Source of the DNA: a virus | Virus record (IMG/VR): IMGVR_UViG_3300028772_000022 | Span: 1 to 48,050 of that record | Strand: one strand, 5' to 3' | DNA length: 48,050 nucleotides | Shown here: one piece after another, positions 1-8,094 of the stretch | How the letters are laid out: every line of letters begins with the position of its first letter | Numbering within the stretch: position 1 is the stretch's first letter | Position numbers and translations under genes: made by a program | Notes under the pieces: generated by a model | What the model was told of the DNA's origin: nothing | What the model saw: the letters and a program-made list of their open reading frames with translations, nothing else | The model's database searches: none

Positions 1-147
1 TGCTGATTGTTTAATTATAGATATAATTAATTTTTCAGGAACATTATATGGTATTTGACCAAATCCTGTTATTTGATCTGATACTGAATTAATAAATTCT
101 CTATCAGCTTCAACTAATGATAATTCTTTATTTACACTTATTGCCAT
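1..147 (-). CDS. Truncated hypothetical protein (N-terminal 49 residues)
   Basis: An open frame begins with ATG at 147 and runs off the left edge of the window with no stop, so only the first 49 residues are present. The start reads MAISVNKELSLVEADREF. I see no recognisable domain in this fragment. It is preceded by a TATAAATA box at 163-170 and a minus-strand hairpin terminator at 181-213, so it probably begins a new transcription unit downstream of the membrane-protein genes. Its place at the end of a run of virion genes makes a structural role plausible, but that is inference from context only. Confidence 0.75.
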   Translation of the reverse strand, partial: MAISVNKELSLVEADREFINSVSDQITGFGQIPYNVPEKLIISIIKQSA

Positions 148-162
148 TTTTATTTATGTTTT

Positions 163-170
163 TATTTATA
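163..170 (-). promoter_or_regulatory. Candidate T4-late-type promoter box TATAAATA
   Basis: The minus strand reads TATAAATA here, identical to the T4 late-promoter -10 consensus, 16 nt before the ATG at 147 and directly after a hairpin terminator. At this AT content the octamer will also occur by chance, so the placement between terminator and start codon is the main support. Confidence 0.45.
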
Positions 171-180
171 TATATACTTG

Positions 181-213
181 AAAAGGATTGAAGAAATTTC
201 TCTCAACAATCCC
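181..213 (-). terminator. Hairpin terminator of the membrane-protein unit
   Basis: On the minus strand GGGATTG (213-207) is followed by an inner near-palindrome around GAAATTTC, then CAATCC (190-185) and TTTT (184-181). It lies 20 nt beyond the stop codon at 234 and before the next promoter box, as expected of an intrinsic terminator. Confidence 0.6.
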
Positions 214-233
214 AAATAATTAAATATGTTTTA

Positions 234-584
234 TTATTTAACTTCTATTTTTTTATTAATTTCTTCAAAAACTTTATCTGCTATTGATTCTCTTTTTAAA
301 ATTAATTTACTTATAATTGTTGAACCTATTAAACCCATAATAATACCAACAACATATAAAACCGGTTGTGATGTATTAAAAGCTAAACAAACAAACATTC
401 CTAAAATTATTGAAATTGTTGTATATAAAAATTGTTGTAAATACCATTTAAATGTTTGTAATATTCTTTTTGGTGATAACCAATCAATAACTAATGTTAA
501 TACAAATACAAATGAGCCTAAAACATAAACCATTACAGTTGTGAAACTAAAAATCAGTTTAAAATTTATTAATATTGTTTCCAT
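234..584 (-). CDS. Small three-helix membrane protein, candidate holin
   Basis: A 116-residue protein with three strongly hydrophobic stretches (about residues 10-35, 50-69 and 73-94) and a charged, lysine-rich C-terminus ending KKIEVK. Size and topology match class I holins, which oligomerise in the inner membrane to trigger lysis, but I recognise no specific holin family. It is the last of three adjacent small membrane-protein genes on the minus strand and starts 6 nt after the gene at 590. The endolysin is on the other strand at 20.6 kb, so a lysis role rests on topology alone. An open frame of 100 codons on the opposite strand is a shadow. Confidence 0.6.
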   Translation of the reverse strand: METILINFKLIFSFTTVMVYVLGSFVFVLTLVIDWLSPKRILQTFKWYLQQFLYTTISIILGMFVCLAFNTSQPVLYVVGIIMGLIGSTIISKLILKRESIADKVFEEINKKIEVK

Positions 585-589
585 TATTG

Positions 590-1171
590 TTAATTTAAAG
601 TTGACATAAAATTAGATAAATATCTTTTTGCTATAAAAATACAAACATATATCGATAATAATAAAAAATTAAAATATGATATTGAAAAAACTACAATTAA
701 TAATAATAATAAACCAATAATAATTCCAAATATTTCAATAAATGTAAATAAAAATAAATTTTCTGATAAATAATTTTTAGTTATTTTAAAAACAAATTTA
801 TTAAATTTATATTCATCTAATTTACAAATATATGTTTTATTTTCATTTAAATGTGATTCTTTCAAATATTTCAAATAACCTAAACTTAATTTATTTGATT
901 TATACATTTCAAACATTATATACAAATTAATCAATATTGAAATATAATAAAAATTTTCAGGTATATAATCATGCAAAATATAATGAAAAGTATGTAATTG
1001 TAATATTCCCAAAAATATTAATTTTGTTAATAAAATAATCAATACTTTTGGTACTATTAAAGTATGTTCTTTAAATTCGCCAACAACATAAATAATAGAT
1101 GCAATATTATATAATGTGAATAAAGTTGGTACAATTATTGCTGTGACATAATAAAAGAGTTCCTTTTCCAT
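590..1171 (-). CDS. Multi-pass membrane protein of unknown function
   Basis: A 193-residue, very hydrophobic protein. Membrane segments appear at about residues 6-30, 40-62, 72-92 and 138-185, with a polar loop (about 95-135) between the third and fourth. The long C-terminal hydrophobic stretch could form two helices. No family is recognised. It lies between two other small membrane-protein genes in the same direction, with gaps of about 44 nt upstream and 6 nt downstream, so the three are probably co-transcribed. Possible roles are lysis (holin or antiholin) or envelope modification such as superinfection exclusion; the sequence does not decide between them. Confidence 0.6.
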   Translation of the reverse strand: MEKELFYYVTAIIVPTLFTLYNIASIIYVVGEFKEHTLIVPKVLIILLTKLIFLGILQLHTFHYILHDYIPENFYYISILINLYIMFEMYKSNKLSLGYLKYLKESHLNENKTYICKLDEYKFNKFVFKITKNYLSENLFLFTFIEIFGIIIGLLLLLIVVFSISYFNFLLLSIYVCIFIAKRYLSNFMSTLN

Positions 1172-1214
1172 AAAATTAAATTAATAAATGGTTATTTTAT
1201 ATTATAATAAATTA

Positions 1215-1580
1215 TTACTTATCTATAATTGTTGTATCTTTTAATTCTTCTGATAGATCAATTCCAGAAAGTTTTTTAACAATTTTGGTAACAATATTGT
1301 TGAAATTATTTCCAATAACTAAAAACATTTTGGCAATATGTTCAGATAATGTTGTAACAACTAAACCTAAACAAAAAGCCATAATATTATTAAGTTCGGT
1401 AAAAAATAATACAATCATTGTAGATATTGTGAAAATTATCATTGTTGATAAATACAATATCTTTCCAATTTTTGTTAATTTAAACCCATTAGCTATTTTA
1501 CGAAAGTATTGTAAAAAACCTATTATAAGTAAAATTAATGTAAATATGAAAAATTGATTTTTACGTTGTTCCATGTCCAT
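1215..1580 (-). CDS. Small membrane protein, possible holin-like
   Basis: About 121 residues with hydrophobic segments near residues 12-27, 40-60 and 62-85 and a polar, acidic C-terminal tail. The frame is open to a TTG at 1592, but ATG codons at 1580 and 1574 are more likely starts; I chose 1580. The order (basic N-terminus, membrane helices, amphipathic C-terminus) resembles the gene at 234-584, and the two could be diverged relatives or a holin pair. It is the first of the three membrane genes, and its upstream gap of about 57 nt shows no clear promoter. Confidence 0.55.
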   Translation of the reverse strand: MDMEQRKNQFFIFTLILLIIGFLQYFRKIANGFKLTKIGKILYLSTMIIFTISTMIVLFFTELNNIMAFCLGLVVTTLSEHIAKMFLVIGNNFNNIVTKIVKKLSGIDLSEELKDTTIIDK

Positions 1581-1637
1581 AACTTTTTCCAATTTTTTAA
1601 AATAAATTCAATATAATATTAAATATTGAAATTATAA

Positions 1638-2012
1638 TTATTTGTAAGTTGTAAGTGTAATAAATTTTCTAACTTTATGGATCATTTCATCAACTAAAGC
1701 AGATAAACTACAAAATTCAATATTTTTAATCAGTAATATTTTATTTTCCATTAATAATGCAAGTAATTCATTTAAAGCACTTATTGTTGTCTGAGAATAA
1801 TTTAATTCAGGAATAAATTCACCTTGATTAAATTTTTTAAAAAATGTAAAACCTTCTTCAGCAAAATTATCTTGAAAATTTATAATACTATCCATAATTT
1901 CATCACATAATACATGTTCTGATTTTAATTTTGCATTCCAATGCAATTCACGAAATTTTGTTTTAAATCCTTCAAGATAACAAATTAATAATAAAAAATC
2001 TGATTTATTCAT
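1638..2012 (-). CDS. DUF5856-like helical protein
   Basis: A 124-residue all-helical protein. The segment KFRELHWNAKLKSEHVLCDE (about residues 19-38), followed by a D-N-F-A-E-E stretch, resembles the conserved core of the DUF5856 family found in phages and Bacteroidota. The spaced His/Glu/Asp residues recall ferritin or Dps-like helices. No function is established, and the family call is from memory of the motif rather than an alignment. It lies in the minus-strand block between the membrane genes and an acidic hypothetical protein. Confidence 0.5.
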   Translation of the reverse strand: MNKSDFLLLICYLEGFKTKFRELHWNAKLKSEHVLCDEIMDSIINFQDNFAEEGFTFFKKFNQGEFIPELNYSQTTISALNELLALLMENKILLIKNIEFCSLSALVDEMIHKVRKFITLTTYK

Positions 2013-2063
2013 AGCATTGAATTATTTAATGTTTGTTAATTTATATATTAATTATATTTATTT

Positions 2064-2483
2064 TTAATTTTCATCAATTAAATCCCAATCTTCTGTATCA
2101 AGTGACCAAATTTTTGAATCAACAAATGTTATTTCTTCTGTTCTTGTTTGATTTTCTTCTGTTATTAATTTATCAGATATTGATATTAATTCTAATAAAC
2201 CAATAGTAACCAATATTGTTAATCCTTCTTCATTTTTTGTTTTTCCAAAAACAATATAATCAAAAACATTTGTTTCACAAAAATTTATTTCTTCTTTTAA
2301 AATTGATGAATTTATCATTTCAGAAACATAATCTGTTATATCTATTTCTATAACTTTAATAAAAAATTCTAATTTATTTTTAGATGTTATTTTTAAGGAT
2401 TTTAATGATTTATATTCAACCATTCCTGTATTAATTGCATTAATTATGAATTTTAATGACTTATCTGAAAAAATTTTTTCCAT
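2064..2483 (-). CDS. Hypothetical acidic protein
   Basis: A 139-residue protein of unknown function with no membrane segment or signal peptide. The middle is mixed helix/strand and the C-terminus is markedly acidic with several tryptophans (KIWSLDTEDWDLIDEN). Its ATG at 2483 lies directly after the stop codon of the RuvC-like gene, so the two are almost certainly co-transcribed and perhaps translationally coupled. Confidence 0.6.
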   Translation of the reverse strand: MEKIFSDKSLKFIINAINTGMVEYKSLKSLKITSKNKLEFFIKVIEIDITDYVSEMINSSILKEEINFCETNVFDYIVFGKTKNEEGLTILVTIGLLELISISDKLITEENQTRTEEITFVDSKIWSLDTEDWDLIDEN

Positions 2484-2484
2484 A

Positions 2485-3183
2485 TTATTTATTTTTAATT
2501 ATTTTTGAATAACCATTTAACATTAATGAAAAACTATCTACTAAATCATTAATTAAATGTACTGAATTTTCATCAGTAGATGGTAATAAAATATTACCAT
2601 TATAATTATTGAAAAAACATTTAACCATTAATGTTTTATCAGCTTTTCCATTTTGAGTAAAAAATAATTTATTTGAACTTGGTGTTGGTGTATATAATTT
2701 GAATTTAATTTTTAATTCTAAACAAAGACGAATAGATATTTCTCTAACATATCCTTGTAAAGTTATTAAACCACCAACAGTTTTTAATTGACTTGAACCT
2801 GAAAATGTTGGCATAATATAATTTTCAATTGAAAAAATAACTTCATCAGGATTAAATTTATTTAATGAATCAGAAATAATTATTCCAATTTTTTTACTAC
2901 ACATTAATGCTTTAATAGTTGATTCACATTGTTGAATATTATTTTTATCCGACATATCAATAATTAAATCTTTTATTTGTAAATTTGCTGGTAATCTATA
3001 TGTAAGTATATTTACGTTTTTTATTTGTTGTGGTGTATATTTTTTTGATGTTTTATTTGAATTTTCATCAAAAATAACTTTATGAAATTGTATTGTTTTA
3101 CCAACATAATCTTCTAAATATGCAATTGTTATGCCTGTTGAACTAAATGAAAGATCAAGTCCAATTATTAATGATTTAATCAT
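2485..3183 (-). CDS. RuvC-like Holliday-junction resolvase
   Basis: A 232-residue protein with the RNase H-fold resolvase pattern. It has IGLDLSFSSTGITI near the N-terminus (catalytic Asp10), FSIENYIMP (Glu120) and NDLVDSFSL near the C-terminus (Asp213 and Asp216). These four acidic residues would bind the two metals that cut four-way junctions. Phage members resolve recombination and replication intermediates before packaging, the job done by endonuclease VII in T4. Length and motif spacing fit phage RuvC/poxvirus A22-type proteins. It sits in the minus-strand structural block, which suggests late expression. Only the fold and catalytic residues are visible; junction specificity is inferred. 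Confidence 0.8.
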   Translation of the reverse strand: MIKSLIIGLDLSFSSTGITIAYLEDYVGKTIQFHKVIFDENSNKTSKKYTPQQIKNVNILTYRLPANLQIKDLIIDMSDKNNIQQCESTIKALMCSKKIGIIISDSLNKFNPDEVIFSIENYIMPTFSGSSQLKTVGGLITLQGYVREISIRLCLELKIKFKLYTPTPSSNKLFFTQNGKADKTLMVKCFFNNYNGNILLPSTDENSVHLINDLVDSFSLMLNGYSKIIKNK

Positions 3184-3208
3184 TTTATTATTATATAGTT
3201 ATTATTAA

Positions 3209-3544
3209 TTATTCATCAATTAATTCAACTGTTTGTCCAGCAAGTTCATGTGTACAATCAGTTAAAAATTCTATTTTTCCGTCAGTTATATATGAATGAC
3301 AAATCATTTTTTTACGTGTTTCTTCAATTGGTTGTTTTGTTTCTTCATTCCATTTACAATATATCCATTCAACTTTTATTGATGGAGAAAAAGTTGGTTT
3401 TTCAAAATTTCCATTAAAAGACCATGTTGGCCCTGTATATCCTTCTTTTTTTATCCAAACACCATGATGACATTTACAACCAGGACAATAAAAAGAATAA
3501 TCAGAAACACCAATACGTAAATCAGAATTTATTATTAATTTCAT
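3209..3544 (-). CDS. DUF6527-like zinc-ribbon protein
   Basis: A 111-residue protein with FYCPGCKCHHGVW (residues 18-30), then W-S-F-N-G-N with PTFSPSI, then CHSYITDGKIEFLTDCTHEL near the C-terminus. This order of a Cys/His cluster, PTFSPS and a C-H-S-x-I-x-D-G-x-I-x-F-L-x-D-C motif matches DUF6527, a small phage family of unknown role. The Cys and His residues probably bind one metal. It lies 25 nt upstream of the resolvase gene and its ATG at 3544 directly follows the stop of the large fibre-like gene at 3546, so it belongs to the same transcript. Confidence 0.65.
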   Translation of the reverse strand: MKLIINSDLRIGVSDYSFYCPGCKCHHGVWIKKEGYTGPTWSFNGNFEKPTFSPSIKVEWIYCKWNEETKQPIEETRKKMICHSYITDGKIEFLTDCTHELAGQTVELIDE

Positions 3545-3545
3545 A

Positions 3546-6500
3546 TCAATAAATTATTTTATTAAAACTTGAAAATAATGATTTTTTAAATATATTATAA
3601 TTTATTGAATCTATTATAAAATCACATGAAATATCATAACATATATTATCATCAATTCGATATTTTAATGTTAAATCAGTTGTTTCAAATAAAATATCAT
3701 TTGTAAATGAATTTATTATTTTCCAATTAATATCTTGTTCATTAATAACATATTTATTATCTAATTCACATACAAAAATATCACCTAATTTAAGATTATA
3801 ACAAGCATCAGGATTTTCATCAGAAATTTTTATTAAACGTGGAAAAATTGATTTAACAACAGGAAAAGTTATAGATGAAGCAGGAATTGTTTCTGAATTA
3901 GAAATAATATCATAAACATTTGTTTCATCAAAATCATATGAACAAACAGCTCCAATATTTCCATTAAAATCAGTACCAATTAAGTCTCCATTACTATAAT
4001 GAATAACAGCTAAATTTTCAGTTGTATATATTTTACCCAATATATTTGTTGTACCATAAATATTTCCATCAATATCTGTAACTGTATCTCCTTCAACCCA
4101 TGAACTTGAATCTTTCATCACTAATCTTACTGAACTTGCACTTTTAACATATTCTGAAAGTACTAAACCATTAGAATTCATCTTATTTGATAAGTTATAA
4201 ACTCTACCACATGGATATGATTCACCATTAACATTTATGTATGTTAAATTAGGATTACTAAGACCTGTATTTATTCCATCTCTAATCCAAAAATTACAAG
4301 CTGTTTTAATACCGAAAAATCCTGTTGGATATACTGGTATTCCATTTATATCAAGTATATAATCATTTTTAAAATGCCCTCCAGGTAATAAATTAAGTGA
4401 ATATTTACTATTTCCTGGATTATCTGTATATGTCCAATGTTCTGTTCCAACTTCTCTTAAAGCACATCCATCTTCTGGAATTGTTGTAACTAATAACCAA
4501 ATATTGGCAATATCCCAACCAATAGGAGCTATGTCTCTTATATCATCAATAGCAAACCAATTATATAATCTACCATATTTTGATACTTTTTTATCTATTC
4601 CAATTGATTGTTCAGGAATTTCAATTGTTTTAATATATCCTGTTAATGATTTATACGTATTGAAAATAGGAAATAATTCTGATTTTATTTCGAATAATGG
4701 AAAATCATAATTAACAGGAATTTTATTTTCAAATGATTCAATAGTTGTGTTTAATATATCATAAATACTTTGAAAACTATTATCTAATTTATTAACTAAA
4801 ACAAAATCAAATGTTAATTTATTTAAATCAATACCAACTTCAGTTGTTGTTATGAAGTAATATGGAGTTTTAAAATCCTGTAATATATTGTTTTCATCTC
4901 TATCGTAAATATCTAATAACATTATATAAAGACAATCAAATATTTTATTATAATTTGATATTTCTGAATAATTTATTATTATATATTCATTTATATTTGG
5001 ATCAAAAATTCTTAATTTTAATTCATAATTATCATCATATTTAAAACATAAAATTGATAACCAATTATCTGTTAATTCTAATGGTATTTTTTCTGAAATA
5101 TCATCTAATATTAAATTATCATTTAAACTTGGTAAAACATATGTTTTATTATCTGTTAACCATTTTAAAATTTGTTGATTATTTGAATCAACATTAAAAT
5201 ATTGTGATAAATCGTTTGGAATTAATTCAATTGGTAAAACATAATTTGTTAAAACATTTGTAATAACTTTATCAATAACGATTTCATAAACATTTGATTC
5301 ATCATTATTATATGAACAAACTGCGCCTATTGTTCCATTAAAATCTGAAAGTATTAATGAACCATCATTATAATGTAATGTTGCTGCGTTTTCTTGTGAC
5401 CATACTTGTGTTCCAATTGTTACAGCATGATAAATATTTCCATCAATATCTGTGAAATTTCCATCATTTATTGAATTATTTTTTATATAACGAACAGGAC
5501 TTCCAAATGAAGGGTTATAACTGGTAAATGACACTTTATTATTATAAGATCTTATAGCAAAAGCACTTCCCATATCATCAGAAACTAAGTAATTACAAGT
5601 GTCTTTGATATTGGTGAAGGATCCATTATAAACACCTGCACCAACTGCATTAAAATTAGTATTATTAGTTACTAAATCAATATAATCACTGGTATTCCAA
5701 TATTCAATTCCTATGGTTTTTATTTTTTCACCTCCATTTACATCAGATCCTGTAAAAGTATAGTCACCACTTATGAATATTGTTAGGTTTATCCAATCTT
5801 GTATTGAAGGAATATGCCATCCTTCAGGAGCAATACATCTTGGATCAGTTGCAGCATACCAATTATACAATCTACCGTATTTGCTTTTTTTAATTTCTAT
5901 TTCATTTATTTTTTTAACTCCTGTCATAAATGATGGAGAATCAATTATATCTAAATCATTTAATGAATCTTGTATTTTAAAACTTGTAAATGATTCAATA
6001 TCAATTCTTTGAATATCAATATTTACATTGAAATCATAAAAATATTTTTCAATATTATTATAACAATCTGTTACTTTAATAGAAATTAAATATTCAGATG
6101 TTTTTTTAAGTACAATAACTTTAGATAACAATGTTTGTATGAATATTTTATCGTATATTAATATGTTTTGTGAATCTAATTTATCTATTATTTCAATTTC
6201 AATATAAGTATTTGGTGAATTTATATCTATGTGTAAAATATTTCCAAATAATTTTTCAACTTTAGTTATATCTATATCTGTTGGTATAACATCATCAAAT
6301 ATTTCATAATCAATGTTATATGTATTTGTATTTATTTTTGAATTTAAATCTTCCAAATATGATTTAACTTCTGTTTTAAATAAATTATTTGTATTTTGAA
6401 TACAATTAGAAATAATCTTTGAATAATTTATTGAATCAACATAATTTAAAATATCTATTTTTATATTTTTCCTAAAACCATACACATCATTTTCAAAAAT

Positions 6501-7343
6501 CATATTCATGTTTGAAGTAATACTTTGTTCATATGGTATATTACTTGAATAAGTTAAACCAAAAAATGTTATATCTTGTTCATCTGATGTGAAATATGTG
6601 TTTGCTAATGAAATAGCATATAATAAATGATTTTTAAAACTATCTAAAGCATCTATTTTTGTTTTTCTTATTGGTAAATTATTTGAATCATATTTTACTT
6701 CTGATTCCCAATTATCATATAATACATGATAATTTCCTGTTTTTATATCAGTTTCTTTGTTAGGATTTATATTTAATGTATTTGTTGGACGATTTAAAAA
6801 TTCTTCATATATTGATAAATTTGAATCGTTAAATCCAATAAATTCAAGAAAAGTTTCTATTGATTTTTTTGTTCCTTTATGTTTTAATATATATTTAAAA
6901 TCAAGAAGCAATCTTTTAATTAATTCTGATTTATTAAATTCATCTGGAATTGCTTTTTCTAATTCAGCAAAATTTGGTAAATGATTATTATAAAGTAAAT
7001 CTTTATAATGTTCATTTGTTTCATCAATTATATTATCTAAATTTAAAGTAATATTATAAATTGAAATAATATTATCCATTGTTATTTCAATTTCAATAGA
7101 TGTTTTATTTATTGGCAAATATAAAGTATATCCAAAATTATCTATCAAAGTTTCACCATTTAATGCTTCTTCAGTAGATAATATATTGTTTATTTTTTTT
7201 ACAGAATAAAGTACACCTATTCCTGATAAAATTCTAACAGAAATATTTTTATATGAATAAAAATAAAAACAATTAGTTTTTGAAATTAATTTTTTTGTAA
7301 TAATTTGTTTATCAATATTATATAAAATAATTGGAAAATCCAT
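3546..7343 (-). CDS. Large tail/baseplate-associated fibre protein with two FISUMP domains
   Basis: A 1265-residue virion protein. Residues about 115-175 hold LLLDFKYILKHKGTKKSIET, a K-G-T segment resembling the core of phage tail protein I (P2 gpI-like), which would anchor the protein at the baseplate. Two FISUMP domains follow at about 487-690 and 920-1120. Each opens with KYGRLYNW(Y/F)A, has an I-A-P-x-G-W motif, and ends with a related (I/H)HY-G-L-DFNG-IGAVCSY segment. FISUMP domains are common on Bacteroidota and Fibrobacter surfaces and in their phages, and a lectin-like binding role is plausible. Between them are beta-rich linkers. It follows the spike gene by 10 nt. The architecture suggests a baseplate-attached adhesin; no catalytic motif was seen. 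Confidence 0.7.
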   Translation of the reverse strand: MDFPIILYNIDKQIITKKLISKTNCFYFYSYKNISVRILSGIGVLYSVKKINNILSTEEALNGETLIDNFGYTLYLPINKTSIEIEITMDNIISIYNITLNLDNIIDETNEHYKDLLYNNHLPNFAELEKAIPDEFNKSELIKRLLLDFKYILKHKGTKKSIETFLEFIGFNDSNLSIYEEFLNRPTNTLNINPNKETDIKTGNYHVLYDNWESEVKYDSNNLPIRKTKIDALDSFKNHLLYAISLANTYFTSDEQDITFFGLTYSSNIPYEQSITSNMNMIFENDVYGFRKNIKIDILNYVDSINYSKIISNCIQNTNNLFKTEVKSYLEDLNSKINTNTYNIDYEIFDDVIPTDIDITKVEKLFGNILHIDINSPNTYIEIEIIDKLDSQNILIYDKIFIQTLLSKVIVLKKTSEYLISIKVTDCYNNIEKYFYDFNVNIDIQRIDIESFTSFKIQDSLNDLDIIDSPSFMTGVKKINEIEIKKSKYGRLYNWYAATDPRCIAPEGWHIPSIQDWINLTIFISGDYTFTGSDVNGGEKIKTIGIEYWNTSDYIDLVTNNTNFNAVGAGVYNGSFTNIKDTCNYLVSDDMGSAFAIRSYNNKVSFTSYNPSFGSPVRYIKNNSINDGNFTDIDGNIYHAVTIGTQVWSQENAATLHYNDGSLILSDFNGTIGAVCSYNNDESNVYEIVIDKVITNVLTNYVLPIELIPNDLSQYFNVDSNNQQILKWLTDNKTYVLPSLNDNLILDDISEKIPLELTDNWLSILCFKYDDNYELKLRIFDPNINEYIIINYSEISNYNKIFDCLYIMLLDIYDRDENNILQDFKTPYYFITTTEVGIDLNKLTFDFVLVNKLDNSFQSIYDILNTTIESFENKIPVNYDFPLFEIKSELFPIFNTYKSLTGYIKTIEIPEQSIGIDKKVSKYGRLYNWFAIDDIRDIAPIGWDIANIWLLVTTIPEDGCALREVGTEHWTYTDNPGNSKYSLNLLPGGHFKNDYILDINGIPVYPTGFFGIKTACNFWIRDGINTGLSNPNLTYINVNGESYPCGRVYNLSNKMNSNGLVLSEYVKSASSVRLVMKDSSSWVEGDTVTDIDGNIYGTTNILGKIYTTENLAVIHYSNGDLIGTDFNGNIGAVCSYDFDETNVYDIISNSETIPASSITFPVVKSIFPRLIKISDENPDACYNLKLGDIFVCELDNKYVINEQDINWKIINSFTNDILFETTDLTLKYRIDDNICYDISCDFIIDSINYNIFKKSLFSSFNKIIY

Positions 7344-7353
7344 AGTTTTAGTT

Positions 7354-8067
7354 TTATTCGATGAATACTTTTTCAGATTTTATTGTTTTAGCTGAATCTT
7401 TAATACTTGTATTTTTTGCATTTAATGTTTGTTCATCAACTGTTAAAAATGGTAATAAAGCTGCCTTTATTGGTGCTGTAAAAGGTGTGATACAGGCTTT
7501 TGATATTAAATTAAATAATTTAAACATTTCAGATATTACGTTTCCTTGATGAATAAGCATTTCTTCAAGTTGATTAACTGTTTTATTTCCAAGTGGTGTT
7601 GGTTCTAAATTTTTATTTCCAAGATCTATTCGTGAATCAGTCATAACAATACTATTTGCACCAACAAAATATGATAATTTATCTAATTCAACTTGAATTT
7701 TTCCATCACCATTAATAAATTCAATGCCTTTTGATTTAGTATATGTTAATTGAATATTTTGATCATCTATTGTACGTTTAAATATTTCAAGATAATTAGC
7801 ATAATCAGAATCAGTTAATTTTAAATCTTTTAAATCAGTTTTAGAACCATAAAATCCTGTTGAAAAATTATTTTCAAAAATAATAATAGAAACAACATCA
7901 TTTTTAATTGGTAAATAATTTTGACCATACCAAGGAAAATACCAAGGTAAATCTTCTATTTTTATTTCATCTGTTAATCCATCAATACTAACCCTAATTC
8001 TATTGATTTTTAAATCATCTAAAACATCAACAACTTTTCCAAAAAATATTTGAATATCTCCTATCAT
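7354..8067 (-). CDS. Baseplate central spike, gp5 OB-fold-like
   Basis: A 237-residue protein. Its N-terminal 90 residues (from GKVVDVLDD through DLPWYFPWYG to NDVVSIIIFENN and STGFYG) match the OB-fold domain of T4 gp5/VgrG-type spikes, which sits under the hub and pierces the outer membrane. The middle (about 115-160) contains short strands typical of a beta-helix spike base. No lysozyme domain is inserted, unlike T4 gp5, so the cell-wall enzyme must be elsewhere. The C-terminus is helical. It is encoded between a tail/baseplate protein and the FISUMP fibre, as expected of a baseplate module. Confidence 0.75.
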   Translation of the reverse strand: MIGDIQIFFGKVVDVLDDLKINRIRVSIDGLTDEIKIEDLPWYFPWYGQNYLPIKNDVVSIIIFENNFSTGFYGSKTDLKDLKLTDSDYANYLEIFKRTIDDQNIQLTYTKSKGIEFINGDGKIQVELDKLSYFVGANSIVMTDSRIDLGNKNLEPTPLGNKTVNQLEEMLIHQGNVISEMFKLFNLISKACITPFTAPIKAALLPFLTVDEQTLNAKNTSIKDSAKTIKSEKVFIE

Positions 8068-8094
8068 TATTTGAATATTTTTATTTATTTTTAT

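Noticed and set aside
226-528. Plus-strand open frame of 100 codons
   Set aside because: It lies opposite the membrane-protein gene at 234-584, has an odd composition and no leader; a shadow of AT-rich coding DNA.
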